From: an uncultured bacterium
GTDB lineage: Bacteria; Actinomycetota; Coriobacteriia; Coriobacteriales; Coriobacteriaceae
Length of the DNA stretch: 54,108 bases
NCBI GenBank assembly: GCA_905214425.1
Contig: CAJMLY010000013.1
Coordinates: 1 to 54,108 of the forward strand
Direction of reading: 5' to 3'
Shown here: positions 42,568 through 50,573 of the stretch, piece by piece
Layout of the letters: each line of letters begins with the position of its first letter
How positions within the stretch are numbered: the first letter of the stretch is position 1
Position numbers and translations under genes: made by a program
Notes under the pieces: generated by a model
The model's input: the letters and a program-made list of their open reading frames with translations, nothing else
Databases searched by the model: none
What the model was told of the DNA's origin: nothing

Positions 42568-42634
42568 AGTTGCGGTGGAACAGTTCCTGTTTTGCCCTTA
42601 AGCTGGCCATTCTAGGAACTATTCCACCGCAACT
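42568..42634. repeat. 21-bp inverted repeat between convergent genes
   Basis: AGTTGCGGTGGAACAGTTCCT (42568-42588) pairs with AGGAACTATTCCACCGCAACT (42614-42634) with one mismatch and a 25-base spacer. It lies between the ends of the ferredoxin (+) and the GntR gene (-). The arm-spacer geometry equals that of the CTGTAACA and CATCACAACATTCGA repeats. Possible bidirectional terminator or dispersed repeat. Confidence 0.85.
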
Positions 42635-42643
42635 AATAGATGG

Positions 42644-43399
42644 TTAGTTCATGCTGCTTTGGTGGCCGGTTCGACCGCTACCGTTGCGCGTCACGGTTTC
42701 ATGGAGCAAAAAGAACCCGGGGACCTGTTTGGTCTCGGTGTATTCCATAAGGATGCCGTCGGCGTTGTAGGTCTGCCCGCGTATAACGGCGAGTGCGTTA
42801 AAGTCGTCAAGATCGAGCACACGCGTATCCTCGGGCGTGGGATGCTCGATCGTTACATCGCGTTTGCCCGTGGCAATCTTAATGCCAAGATCTTCTTCGA
42901 GGTAACGATAGATCGAGTCGTTGACAATCTCGGGTGTCAGCCCCGGTACTTGTGAGCTTAGGTAATAGGAGTCGTCGGAGCACACGGCTTGTCCGTCTGC
43001 ATAACGGATGCGTTTGGCGCGTGTGAGCTCACAGCCTTCGGGAAACCCAGTAATCTTGGAGAGCGCCTTGCTGCAGATGAGGAGCTCAAAGACGGTGGTG
43101 ACAGTCTTGAGCTCAAAGCCTCGGTTGACCGCGATTTCCTTAAAGGTCTCGAGTCCGCCGCCACCACGACTCTTCTCGTCACTGATGTTGCGAATGACGC
43201 GCATGCCTTTGCCTTGCTGGGGGAGCACGTAACCATCTGCCGCAAGCATCGAGATGGCGCGACGGACCGTCATGCGCGAACAGTCAAACAGCTGCGTGAG
43301 CTCAGTCTCCGAAGGCAGATAACTCTGATAGGCGTATGTGCCGTCGTCAATCGACTGCTTCACGTTGTCATAAATAGTTTGGAAGATGGCTCGCGCCAT
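42644..43399 (-). CDS. GntR/HutC-family transcriptional regulator with UTRA domain
   Basis: 251-aa regulator. N-terminal GntR winged helix (YLPSETELTQLFDCSRMTVRRAISML), then a UTRA ligand domain (about 85-235, LTRAKRIRYADGQAVCSDDSYYL) as in sugar-phosphate-sensing TreR/GlvR-like proteins. ATG 43399 follows AGGAG. It is probably the repressor of the divergent alpha-glucoside operon: CTTGTCTAGATAAG sites suited to GntR/HutC proteins lie in the dehydrogenase/PTS promoter region. Ligand inferred to be a disaccharide phosphate. Confidence 0.88.
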   Translation of the reverse strand: MARAIFQTIYDNVKQSIDDGTYAYQSYLPSETELTQLFDCSRMTVRRAISMLAADGYVLPQQGKGMRVIRNISDEKSRGGGGLETFKEIAVNRGFELKTVTTVFELLICSKALSKITGFPEGCELTRAKRIRYADGQAVCSDDSYYLSSQVPGLTPEIVNDSIYRYLEEDLGIKIATGKRDVTIEHPTPEDTRVLDLDDFNALAVIRGQTYNADGILMEYTETKQVPGFFLLHETVTRNGSGRTGHQSSMN

Positions 43400-43464
43400 G
43401 ACGGTCTCCTAGAGCTGGGTGCGCGAACGACGGGTGAGGGCCGCCCGCGCAGGTGTCAATCGAT

Positions 43465-44490
43465 TTACTTGCTGGGGTCGATTATATATTTACCCATGGC
43501 ACGCAGGGCCGGGTCTGACAGGATGGCGCCGAGTTCGTCGAGGGAGGCCACTTTTGCGACCATCGAGGAAACGTCGATCCTGCCCGAGTCGATGAGCTCG
43601 AGCGCGCGACGCTGCGTATAAGGGTTGATGTAGGACGAGGTGAGCACAAGCTCCTTCTGGAAGACCTCGAAGGGCTTGACGGTGATTGTCTCATCGGGCT
43701 TGGTGAGGCCGAACATCATGACCGTAGCCTTGTGGCCGGCGATCTGGATGGCCTGCTCGATGGTGACGGGCTTGCCAACACACTCGATAACGACATCGAC
43801 GTTGCCGACGCCCTCCTGCTTCAGGCGGGCCGGGACGTCCTCGTGGATGGAATCAATTGCCAGATCGGCGCCGAGTTTGAGCGCAACCTCGCGCTTGCCC
43901 TCGACGGGCTCGAGCAAGACAACCTTGGTGGCGCCGGCGTTTTTGGCAAGCTGCATCATGAGCAGACCGATCATGCCACCGCCGATGACGACAACCGTGC
44001 TGCCGGGCTTGATGTTGCACATATCGATGCCGTGCAGGCAGCAGGCGACGGGCTCGGTCATAGCACCCTGCTCAAAGCTGGTGTGATCGCCCAACTTGTA
44101 GACTTGCTGCATATCGACGGAGCAGTACTCGGCAAAGCCGCCGTTAACGGTGGTGCCGTAACCGGTCATATGCTCGCAGTAGTGGTTGATTCCGTCGCGG
44201 CAGGGTTCGCAGCAGCCGCAGGGATGGTTTGGGTCGATGCACACGCGATCGCCCGGTTTAAAGCCAGCGACGTCGCTGCCCACGGCCTCGACAACGCCCG
44301 CAAACTCATGACCAAGGATCGTGGGCGGGGTAACGTCGGCTGCACCCTTGTCGCCTTCATAGATATGAACGTCGGTACCGCAGACGCCGCAAGCCTTGAC
44401 GTTGATCAGAACGTCGCGCTTGCCCACGGCCGGCTTTGTCGAATCCTCGACCCTGAGATCGTGCTTTCCATAGAAGACCGCGCTTTTCAT
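43465..44490 (-). CDS. zinc-dependent medium-chain alcohol/polyol dehydrogenase
   Basis: 341-aa MDR-family NAD-dependent dehydrogenase. Seen: catalytic-zinc residues CGVCGTDVHIYEG and GHEFAGVV, the structural-zinc loop HPCGCCEPCRDGINHYC, and Rossmann GGGMIGLLMMQLAKNAG. The sequence resembles sorbitol/threonine dehydrogenases. Start ATG 44490 follows AAGGAG. It is transcribed divergently from the PTS gene and shares an operator region. A role in oxidising or reducing a product of the transported sugar is possible; the substrate is not known. Confidence 0.9.
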   Translation of the reverse strand: MKSAVFYGKHDLRVEDSTKPAVGKRDVLINVKACGVCGTDVHIYEGDKGAADVTPPTILGHEFAGVVEAVGSDVAGFKPGDRVCIDPNHPCGCCEPCRDGINHYCEHMTGYGTTVNGGFAEYCSVDMQQVYKLGDHTSFEQGAMTEPVACCLHGIDMCNIKPGSTVVVIGGGMIGLLMMQLAKNAGATKVVLLEPVEGKREVALKLGADLAIDSIHEDVPARLKQEGVGNVDVVIECVGKPVTIEQAIQIAGHKATVMMFGLTKPDETITVKPFEVFQKELVLTSSYINPYTQRRALELIDSGRIDVSSMVAKVASLDELGAILSDPALRAMGKYIIDPSK

Positions 44491-44526
44491 GGTGACTCCT
44501 TAACGTGGCGGTGAATGCTGTAATGA

Positions 44527-44571
44527 AGTATAGGTATGCAAACATCCTTATACAAGCCTATCTAGACAAGT
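44527..44571 (-). promoter_or_regulatory. promoter and GntR operator of the zinc dehydrogenase
   Basis: On the minus strand TTGTAT (44550-44555) and TATACT (44527-44532) are 17 bases apart. CCTATCTAGACAAG (44557-44570), one mismatch from the CTTATCTAGACAAG palindrome, lies directly upstream of the -35 box. Confidence 0.65.
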
Positions 44572-44662
44572 TGATAAATATTTTTGTTTTAGAAGTTTTA
44601 GAGAAACAGGCAATAACAGGCAAAACATTTGAAATAAACCGTTCATCGTCAATTATCGACCG

Positions 44663-44702
44663 TTGACCGAACATAGAAACCGTATTAACTTGTCTAGATA
44701 AG
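44663..44702 (+). promoter_or_regulatory. promoter and GntR operator of the PTS-GH4 operon
   Basis: TTGACC (44663-44668) and TAACTT (44686-44691), 17-base spacer. CTTGTCTAGATAAG (44689-44702), the same palindrome in opposite orientation to the site at 44557, overlaps the -10 box, as expected for repression. Confidence 0.7.
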
Positions 44703-44848
44703 TGATATGATAAAAATAGAAGCGCAAGAAGTCAGGGAAGCGGGCCCACCCGTCCTATTGCACGAGGTACACGCAAACGGCGCGTCTGCGGTCTCGAGTG
44801 AAGCCAAAACCGCAGTCGCTCCGAATGAAGAGAGGGGGATTCCCCGTC

Positions 44849-46459
44849 ATGATGCAAAAGATACAACGTTTCGGCGGTGCAATGTACACGCCTGCAATTC
44901 TTTTCGCATTTTCCGGAATCGTCGTCGGCCTGGGTACGTTGTTTACCACCGAGGCGATCTTTGGCGAGATGGCCACTGCGGGTCATCTTTGGTTTGATTG
45001 CTGGAATGTGCTGCTCCAGGGTGGTTGGACGCTCTTTAACCAGATGCCGTTGCTGTTTTGCGTAGCGTTGCCAATCTCGCTCGCGAACAAGCAGAACGCT
45101 CGCTGCTGTATGGAGACTTTGGCCATCTACCTTACCTTCAACTACTTTGTAAGCACAATCTTGGGGCAGTGGGGTCCTGTCTTTGGTGTCGACTACTCTG
45201 TCGAGGCGGGCAGCGGTACTGGTCTTGCCACTATCGCAAGCATCAAAACGCTTGACATGGGCATCATGGGCGCGCTCATTATCTCTGGTATCGCCACGAT
45301 GCTGCATAACAAGTTCTTCGACACCGAACTTCCTGAGTGGCTGGGCGTGTTCTCGGGCTCCGTGTTCATCTATATGATCGGTTTCTTCGTTATGGTTCCG
45401 GTCGCTCTTATCGCCTGCCTGGTGTGGCCGCATGTTCAGGCTGCTATCGCCGCCTTCCAGGGATTCATCCTTTCCGCCGGTACGTTTGGCGTGGGCGTCT
45501 TTGCTTTCTTCGAGCGCGTACTGATCCCTACAGGCCTTCACCACTTTATCTATACGCCGTTCTATTACGACAACGCGGCGGTCAATGGCGGCATCTTTGC
45601 CGCTTGGGCTAACATCCTGCCCCAACTGGCTGCCGATCCGAGCATTGCTCTTAAGGATGCCGCACCCTGGGCTGCCTATACCTGCCCTGGTTGGACTAAA
45701 GTCTTCGGCTCGCTTGGCGTCGCCATTGCGTTTTATATGACCGCCAAACCCGAGCGCAAGCAGCGCGTCAAGGCTCTGCTCATTCCCGTCACCCTTACCG
45801 CTATGCTTTGCGGTATTACCGAGCCGCTTGACTTCACCTTCCTGTTCATCGCGCCCGGCCTGTTCGTCGTCCACTGCGTGCTCGGAGCGCTTGGCTGCAT
45901 GGCTCAAAACCTCCTTGGCGTCGTGGGCATCTTCGACGGCGGCATCATCTCGATGCTCTCGTGGGACTGGCTGCCCCTTTGGGCCGCACACGGCCTGCAG
46001 TACACCATCTCCATTCTTGTCGGTCTGTGCTTTACCGCCCTTTGGGTCGTGGTCTTCCGTTTCCTGATCGTCAAGTTCGACTTTAAGACCCCCGGTCGCG
46101 AGGATGACGATGTTGAGGTCGAGCTCAAGTCCAAGGCCGACTACAAGCAAAAGCAGGGCGGTGCTGCTGCTGGCAAATCGGTCGCCCAGAGTAAAGATGA
46201 TGAGCGCTTGGTGCTTGCCGAAAACATCCTCGATCTGCTCGGTGGCACGGATAACATCGTCGATGTAACTAACTGCGCTACCCGTCTGCGCGTTAACGTC
46301 AAGGACAAGAGCGTCGTTGCACCCGAGGCTTCCTTCAAGGCGATCGGTACGCATGGCTTGGTGGTCCAAGGTCAGTCAATCCAGGTCATCATCGGCCTTA
46401 CCGTCCCGCAGGTTCGCGAGAAGTTCGAGAGTCTTCTGAAGTTCGAGAGTCTTCTGTAA
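44849..46459 (+). CDS. PTS alpha-glucoside-type EIICB transporter
   Basis: 536-aa membrane permease that imports and phosphorylates an alpha-glucoside. The EIIC domain (about 1-420) has many hydrophobic helices with ERVLIPTGLHHFIYTPF and CGITEPLDFTFLF; the EIIB domain follows a charged linker, with phosphorylated Cys476 in VTNCATRLRVNV. There is no EIIA domain. ATG 44849 follows AGAGGGGG; ATG 44825 is less well placed. The last 18 bases before the stop are a perfect tandem duplicate, giving a C-terminus KFESLLKFESLL. Operon with GH4 gene; EIIA may be the protein at 15990. Confidence 0.92.
   Translation: MMQKIQRFGGAMYTPAILFAFSGIVVGLGTLFTTEAIFGEMATAGHLWFDCWNVLLQGGWTLFNQMPLLFCVALPISLANKQNARCCMETLAIYLTFNYFVSTILGQWGPVFGVDYSVEAGSGTGLATIASIKTLDMGIMGALIISGIATMLHNKFFDTELPEWLGVFSGSVFIYMIGFFVMVPVALIACLVWPHVQAAIAAFQGFILSAGTFGVGVFAFFERVLIPTGLHHFIYTPFYYDNAAVNGGIFAAWANILPQLAADPSIALKDAAPWAAYTCPGWTKVFGSLGVAIAFYMTAKPERKQRVKALLIPVTLTAMLCGITEPLDFTFLFIAPGLFVVHCVLGALGCMAQNLLGVVGIFDGGIISMLSWDWLPLWAAHGLQYTISILVGLCFTALWVVVFRFLIVKFDFKTPGREDDDVEVELKSKADYKQKQGGAAAGKSVAQSKDDERLVLAENILDLLGGTDNIVDVTNCATRLRVNVKDKSVVAPEASFKAIGTHGLVVQGQSIQVIIGLTVPQVREKFESLLKFESLL
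46421..46456 (+). repeat. 18-bp tandem duplication at the end of the PTS gene
   Basis: AAGTTCGAGAGTCTTCTG occurs twice in direct succession (46421-46438 and 46439-46456), in frame, adding KFESLL. Probably a recent replication slip. Confidence 0.9.
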
Positions 46460-46475
46460 ACCATCGTCCATCGAA

Positions 46476-46519
46476 AGAATCGGCCTTGCAGAGCCGGTAT
46501 GCACCGCAAGGCCGATTCT
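46476..46519 (+). other. intercistronic hairpin between EIICB and GH4 genes
   Basis: AGAATCGGCCTTGC (46476-46489) pairs perfectly with GCAAGGCCGATTCT (46506-46519). No U-tract, so it more likely stabilises or processes the mRNA than ends it. Confidence 0.75.
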
Positions 46520-46614
46520 AGAGATAAAAAACTCCACTTCTAGGTAACAATTCCAAACCGTACAGGCCGCGTGCGGGGATGGATTGAGCAAGCGGCCAGA
46601 ATGAGGAGGACATC

Positions 46615-47958
46615 ATGTCCAAGAAAAACTATGCCGTGACCATTGCCGGCGGTGGCTCTACCTTCACTCCGGGCATTGCCCTGATGCTGCTTGAGGAGCG
46701 CGACCGCTTCCCGGTCAACAAGGTGACCTTCTACGACAACAACGCCGAGCGCCAGGAGATCGTGGCAAAGGCCTGCGAGATTTACTTCCACGAGAACGCT
46801 CCCGAGGTTGAGTTTAGCTACACCACCGATCCCGAGACCGCATTCACCGGGACCGACTTCGTACTTGCTCACATCCGCGTCGGCCTGTACGCCATGCGCG
46901 AGCTCGACGAGAAGATTCCTCTCAAGTACGGCTGCGTTGGCCAAGAGACCTGCGGTGCCGGCGGTATCGCCTACGGCATGCGCTCCATCGGCGGCGTCAT
47001 CGAGATCCTCGACTACATGGAGAAGTACAGCCCCAACGCCTGGATGCTCAACTACTCCAACCCCGCGGCCATCGTCGCCGAGGCCTGCCGCGTGCTGCGC
47101 CCCAACAGCCGCATCATCAACATCTGCGACATGCCGATCGACCTTATGGATAAGATGAGCCGTATGTGCGGCATCAAGGATCGTCGCGAGCTGCAGTATA
47201 GCTACTACGGCCTCAACCACTTTGGTTGGTGGAGCAAAATCTACGACAAGGAGGGCAACGACCTCATGCCGCAGATTAAGGAGCACATGGCTAAGAACGG
47301 CTACCTGGACGGCATCGAGCACGAGGCCGGTAAGGAGCAGCATGTCGAGGAGAGCTGGATTCACACCTTCGGCAAGGCCAAGGATGTCTATGCTGTCGAT
47401 CCCGAGACGATTCCCAATACCTACCTCAAGTATTACCTGTACCCGGACTATGTCGTCGAGACGTCTGACCCCAACTACACTCGCGCCAATGAGGTTATGG
47501 ACGGCCGCGAGAAGAAGGTCTTTGGTGCTTGCCGCGATATCATTGCCAAGGGTACTGCCAAGGACGGCGGCTTTGAGCCGGATGTGCATGCCAACTACAT
47601 CGTCGACCTTGCCTGCGCACTGGCCGAAAATACGCTCGAGCGCTTCCTGCTAATCGTCCCCAACGATGGCGCTGTGCCCAACTTCGACCCGACGGCCATG
47701 GTCGAGGTGCCTTGCATCGTCGGTTCCAACGGCTTTGAGAAGATCTGCCAGGGCCCGATTCCGCAGTTCCAGAAGGGCCTGATGGAGCAGCAGGTTTCCG
47801 TCGAGAAGCTCGTTGTCCAGGCTTGGGTCGAGGGCAGCTACCAGAAGCTCTGGCAGGCGCTCACGCTCTCCAAGACCATTCCTTCGGCGAGCGTTGCCAA
47901 GCAGATCCTGGACGAGCTCATCGAGGCCAACAAGGATTTCTGGCCCGAGCTTAAGTAA
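46615..47958 (+). CDS. GH4 6-phospho-alpha-glucosidase
   Basis: 447-aa NAD- and Mn-dependent glycosidase cleaving a phosphorylated alpha-glucoside such as maltose-6'-P to glucose and glucose-6-P. Seen: NAD loop IAGGGSTFTPG at the start, metal-binding Cys171 in CDMPID (the CDMP form that marks alpha-glucosidases) and His202 in GLNHFGWW. Length is standard. ATG 46615 follows GAGGAGG. Lies directly after the alpha-glucoside EIICB, supporting uptake plus hydrolysis as one pathway. Confidence 0.94.
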   Translation: MSKKNYAVTIAGGGSTFTPGIALMLLEERDRFPVNKVTFYDNNAERQEIVAKACEIYFHENAPEVEFSYTTDPETAFTGTDFVLAHIRVGLYAMRELDEKIPLKYGCVGQETCGAGGIAYGMRSIGGVIEILDYMEKYSPNAWMLNYSNPAAIVAEACRVLRPNSRIINICDMPIDLMDKMSRMCGIKDRRELQYSYYGLNHFGWWSKIYDKEGNDLMPQIKEHMAKNGYLDGIEHEAGKEQHVEESWIHTFGKAKDVYAVDPETIPNTYLKYYLYPDYVVETSDPNYTRANEVMDGREKKVFGACRDIIAKGTAKDGGFEPDVHANYIVDLACALAENTLERFLLIVPNDGAVPNFDPTAMVEVPCIVGSNGFEKICQGPIPQFQKGLMEQQVSVEKLVVQAWVEGSYQKLWQALTLSKTIPSASVAKQILDELIEANKDFWPELK

Positions 47959-47998
47959 GGACTGCTGTCTCGAACTCTCACACATCTCTGCTTCATTT

Positions 47999-48042
47999 GC
48001 GCCGCCGCGGTGTCCGGATTCGCCCGGATGCTGCGGCGGCGC
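47999..48042 (+). other. GC-rich hairpin before ychF
   Basis: GCGCCGCCGC (47999-48008) pairs perfectly with GCGGCGGCGC (48033-48042), with an inner TCCGG/CCGGA stem; TATACT follows immediately (48043-48048) and may be the ychF -10 box. Confidence 0.6.
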
Positions 48043-48085
48043 TATACTTATGCAGTTTGAAGTACCTGTACCAAAAGGAGCTGTC

Positions 48086-49162
48086 GTGTCCCTTTCCATC
48101 GGTATCGTGGGCCTGCCCAACGTGGGCAAGTCGACGCTGTTCACCGCGCTTACCAAAAAGACCGGCCTTGCCGCCAACTACCCGTTCGCCACGATCGACC
48201 CCAACGTGGGTATCGTCGACGTGCCCGATAGCCGCCTGCAAAAGCTCGCCGACATCGTCAACCCGGGCCGCATTGTGCCGGCTACGGTCGAGTTCGTCGA
48301 CATCGCAGGTCTGGTGAAGGGCGCTAACGAGGGCGAGGGCCTGGGCAACCAGTTCCTGGCCAACATTCGCGAGACCGATGCCATCTGCGAGGTCGTGCGC
48401 TACTTTAAGGACCCCAACGTCATGCGTGAGGTGGGCCGCACGGGCGAGTTCGTCGATCCCGCCGGCGATGCCGACACCATCATGACCGAGCTCATCCTGG
48501 CCGACATGGGCACGCTCGAGAAGCAGCTGCCCAAGCTCGAGAAGGAGGCCAAGCGCGACAAGGAGCTCATGCCCAAGTTTGAGGTCGCCAAGCGTCTGCT
48601 TGCCTGGCTCAACGAGGGCAAGCGCGCCGCGTCCATGGAGATGACCGACGAGGAACGTGCCGCTGCCAAGGGCCTGTTCCTGCTCACCATGAAGCCCATC
48701 CTGTACGTGGCCAACGTAGACGAGGGCATGCTCAACGAGGACCTGGCGCCCATCGATGGCGTCAAGCCGCTGCCGATCTGCGCCAAGATCGAGGCCGAGC
48801 TTTCCGAGCTCGATCCCGAGGATGCGGCCGACTACCTGGAGAGCTTGGGCCTGGAGCAGCCCGGTCTGGACGTGCTCGCGCAGGCGGCTTATAAGCTGCT
48901 CGGCCTGCAGTCGTTCTTTACGGCTGGCGAGATGGAGGTCAAGGCCTGGACGGTGCGTCAGGGCGCGACCGCCCCGCAGGCCGCCGGTGTCATCCACACC
49001 GACTTTGAGCGCGGCTTTATTAAGGCCGAGGTCATTGGCTACGACGACTACATCGAGCTCGGCGGCGAGCAGGGCGCAAAGGCCGCCGGCAAGCTGCGTA
49101 TTGAGGGCAAGGACTATGTCATGGCCGATGGCGACGTCGTGCACTTCCGCTTTAACGTGTAA
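48086..49162 (+). CDS. ychF: redox/ribosome-associated GTPase YchF
   Basis: 358-aa Obg-family P-loop ATPase/GTPase (OLA1/YchF). Seen: G1 GLPNVGKSTLF, TIDPNVGIVDVPD, G3 DIAGLVKGANEGEGLGNQFL, then the coiled-coil arm with EKEAKRDKEL and the C-terminal TGS domain (FTAGEMEVKAWTVRQGATAPQAAGVIHTDF). Start GTG 48086 follows AAAGGAG. The frame is open far upstream but reads through the preceding gene. Followed closely by a small membrane gene. Confidence 0.96.
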   Translation: MSLSIGIVGLPNVGKSTLFTALTKKTGLAANYPFATIDPNVGIVDVPDSRLQKLADIVNPGRIVPATVEFVDIAGLVKGANEGEGLGNQFLANIRETDAICEVVRYFKDPNVMREVGRTGEFVDPAGDADTIMTELILADMGTLEKQLPKLEKEAKRDKELMPKFEVAKRLLAWLNEGKRAASMEMTDEERAAAKGLFLLTMKPILYVANVDEGMLNEDLAPIDGVKPLPICAKIEAELSELDPEDAADYLESLGLEQPGLDVLAQAAYKLLGLQSFFTAGEMEVKAWTVRQGATAPQAAGVIHTDFERGFIKAEVIGYDDYIELGGEQGAKAAGKLRIEGKDYVMADGDVVHFRFNV

Positions 49163-49173
49163 GGACGACGCGC

Positions 49174-49557
49174 ATGTTTAAATATGGAAAAAAAGCCGGC
49201 TACATGGGCATCGCGCTGCTGGTGCTTGCAGTGCTTCCGCTGGTGGTAGCGGCGTTTGTGATCCCCAGCATTGGTCCCGAGGTGGCAACGAAGTTTAATG
49301 CCGCCGGCGAGGCGACGCGCTGGGGCAAGAGCTACGAGTTGCTGGCACTGCCGGTGCTCAACCTGCTGCTGAGCGTGGCGACGTACTTTACGGCGGGACG
49401 CCAGGCTAAAAACAATGATGACTCCGCCGCCATGGCTCGCATCGTGTGCGAGCGCTACCTGCGCAACGGTTGCATCACGGGTGTGTTCCTCAACGTGGTC
49501 AACGTTTACTTTATGTACTCGGCGATTACCGGAACGGGCTTTGGCCTTGGTTTCTAG
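49174..49557 (+). CDS. small membrane protein, DUF1648-like
   Basis: 127-aa protein with three or four hydrophobic segments (about 8-30, 55-72 and 95-120). After helix 1 comes IPSIGPEVATKFNAAGEATRWGKSYE, the P..P..A..FNA.G...RWG pattern of DUF1648 proteins related to SdpI immunity factors. Start ATG 49174 follows AAGGA, 11 bases after ychF, so the two may be co-transcribed. Function unknown. Confidence 0.8.
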   Translation: MFKYGKKAGYMGIALLVLAVLPLVVAAFVIPSIGPEVATKFNAAGEATRWGKSYELLALPVLNLLLSVATYFTAGRQAKNNDDSAAMARIVCERYLRNGCITGVFLNVVNVYFMYSAITGTGFGLGF

Positions 49558-49566
49558 CTTGTCCTT

Positions 49567-49956
49567 TTAGGCAACGAGCCTGCACATATATTCAATGGCT
49601 GCTGCGAGGCCGCCGCTCGATCGTGGTTTAAAGACCATGTCGGCGGCGGCCTCGTTCTCGTATCCGGCACCGCGAAGGGCGAGTGCGATGCCGGCTTCCA
49701 GGAGAAGGGGCAGACCGCGTTGGCTGGTTGCGATTACGGCAGCCTGATTGAGCGAGCAGCTGTGCGCTTGGCATTGGATGGCAAATTCACCTTGCGCCGA
49801 GCAAGGGACCAGAACAGCGGCGACGCGACTTGATAGCAATGCAAATGCTGTGCGCTCATCGGGCGAAAGGCATTCTGCTTCAACGACGACGAGCTTGGGC
49901 GGTGCGCTGTTTGTGCGAAGCGTGGCTCGGTACATGCGGACCGAAGAACCCGACAT
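49567..49956 (-). CDS. hypothetical protein, 129 aa
   Basis: I do not recognise this gene. Sequence begins MSGSSVRMYRATLRTNSAPPK, has several Cys, and a Leu/Ala-rich second half with LPLLLEAGIALALRGAGYENE and AAAIEYMCRLVA. No clear signal peptide or enzyme motif. Start ATG 49956 follows AGGAG; an ATG eight codons upstream has no site. It diverges from an XRE regulator across a perfect palindrome, so it is probably that regulator's target. Confidence 0.65.
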   Translation of the reverse strand: MSGSSVRMYRATLRTNSAPPKLVVVEAECLSPDERTAFALLSSRVAAVLVPCSAQGEFAIQCQAHSCSLNQAAVIATSQRGLPLLLEAGIALALRGAGYENEAAADMVFKPRSSGGLAAAIEYMCRLVA

Positions 49957-49979
49957 AGAAAACTCCTGTGTATTCGGCA

Positions 49980-50003
49980 AAACGTAAACTATAGTTTACG
50001 TTT
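49980..50003. promoter_or_regulatory. perfect 24-bp palindrome between divergent genes
   Basis: AAACGTAAACTA followed by its exact reverse complement, TAGTTTACGTTT. It lies 23 bases before the hypothetical gene and 29 before the XRE gene and contains TAAACT/TATAGT-like -10 elements on both strands. A likely operator of the XRE protein controlling both promoters. Confidence 0.8.
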
Positions 50004-50032
50004 ATGTTCGGCTCCATTTCAAACTCGGCTGC

Positions 50033-50251
50033 ATGGACGAACGTGCGAAACAGATTCTTGGCAGGCGGGTCGAAGAGACACGCAGGGACCTTGGTATCTC
50101 CAAGGTTGATTTTTGTGTGGCGACAGGAATCAGCCGACCCTACCTCGACCGAATCGAAGATGGGACGGCAAATTTCACGCTCAAGGTTCTATTTAAGATC
50201 GCACCCGCACTCGGCATGACGGTGTCAGAACTTCTCGAGGGTATCGAATAG
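50033..50251 (+). CDS. small XRE-family transcriptional regulator
   Basis: 72-aa helix-turn-helix protein, basically a single Cro/C1 domain: RVEETRRDLGISKVDFCVATGISRPYLDRIEDG, then LFKIAPALGMTVSELLEGIE. ATG 50033 has no clear ribosome binding site and lies close to the palindrome, so the transcript may have a very short leader. Likely autorepressor and regulator of the divergent 129-aa gene. Confidence 0.8.
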   Translation: MDERAKQILGRRVEETRRDLGISKVDFCVATGISRPYLDRIEDGTANFTLKVLFKIAPALGMTVSELLEGIE

Positions 50252-50285
50252 GGCGTTCCCCCGCTGTATTTGACGCTCTTTGGGC

Positions 50286-50532
50286 GGGTCCCCCCTGGTT
50301 GCGATGTGCAAAATCGCGAGTATTCAGCACCAGTTCGGCCGTAGATGGTAGCTCGAGCGGCTGGCTTTGCCTTTTTGACAGTAGATAATCCACACGCTAA
50401 ATAAAAATGAGGAATAAATATTTACTAAACGGACCCTTCGTCCTAAAAGTTCGTCTAATAATCGGCCGATTCTATGCGTCCGGAGGAGAAATTGCAGAAT
50501 ACTCCGATTTTTGCACGGCCCGAGGGGGACCA
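50286..50532. repeat. 247-bp element with inverted ends (TGCAAAAtcgGAGTATTCxGCA)
   Basis: TGCAAAATCGCGAGTATTCA (50307 onward) and, on the other strand, TGCAAAAATCGGAGTATTCT (from 50515 inward), both preceded by GGTCCCCC, form inverted ends about 160 bp apart. The interior is AT-rich and has no gene. Similar in layout to the 31001-31230 element. The asparaginase gene ends just after it. Confidence 0.65.
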
Positions 50533-50573
50533 CCTGTCGTTTAAGGCTGCGATAAGTGGAGCTGCCTTAGGGA

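Noticed and set aside
47813..48085. N-terminal extension of YchF
   Set aside because: Reads through the end of the GH4 gene in another frame; YchF proteins start with the SLSIGIVGLPNVGKS segment.
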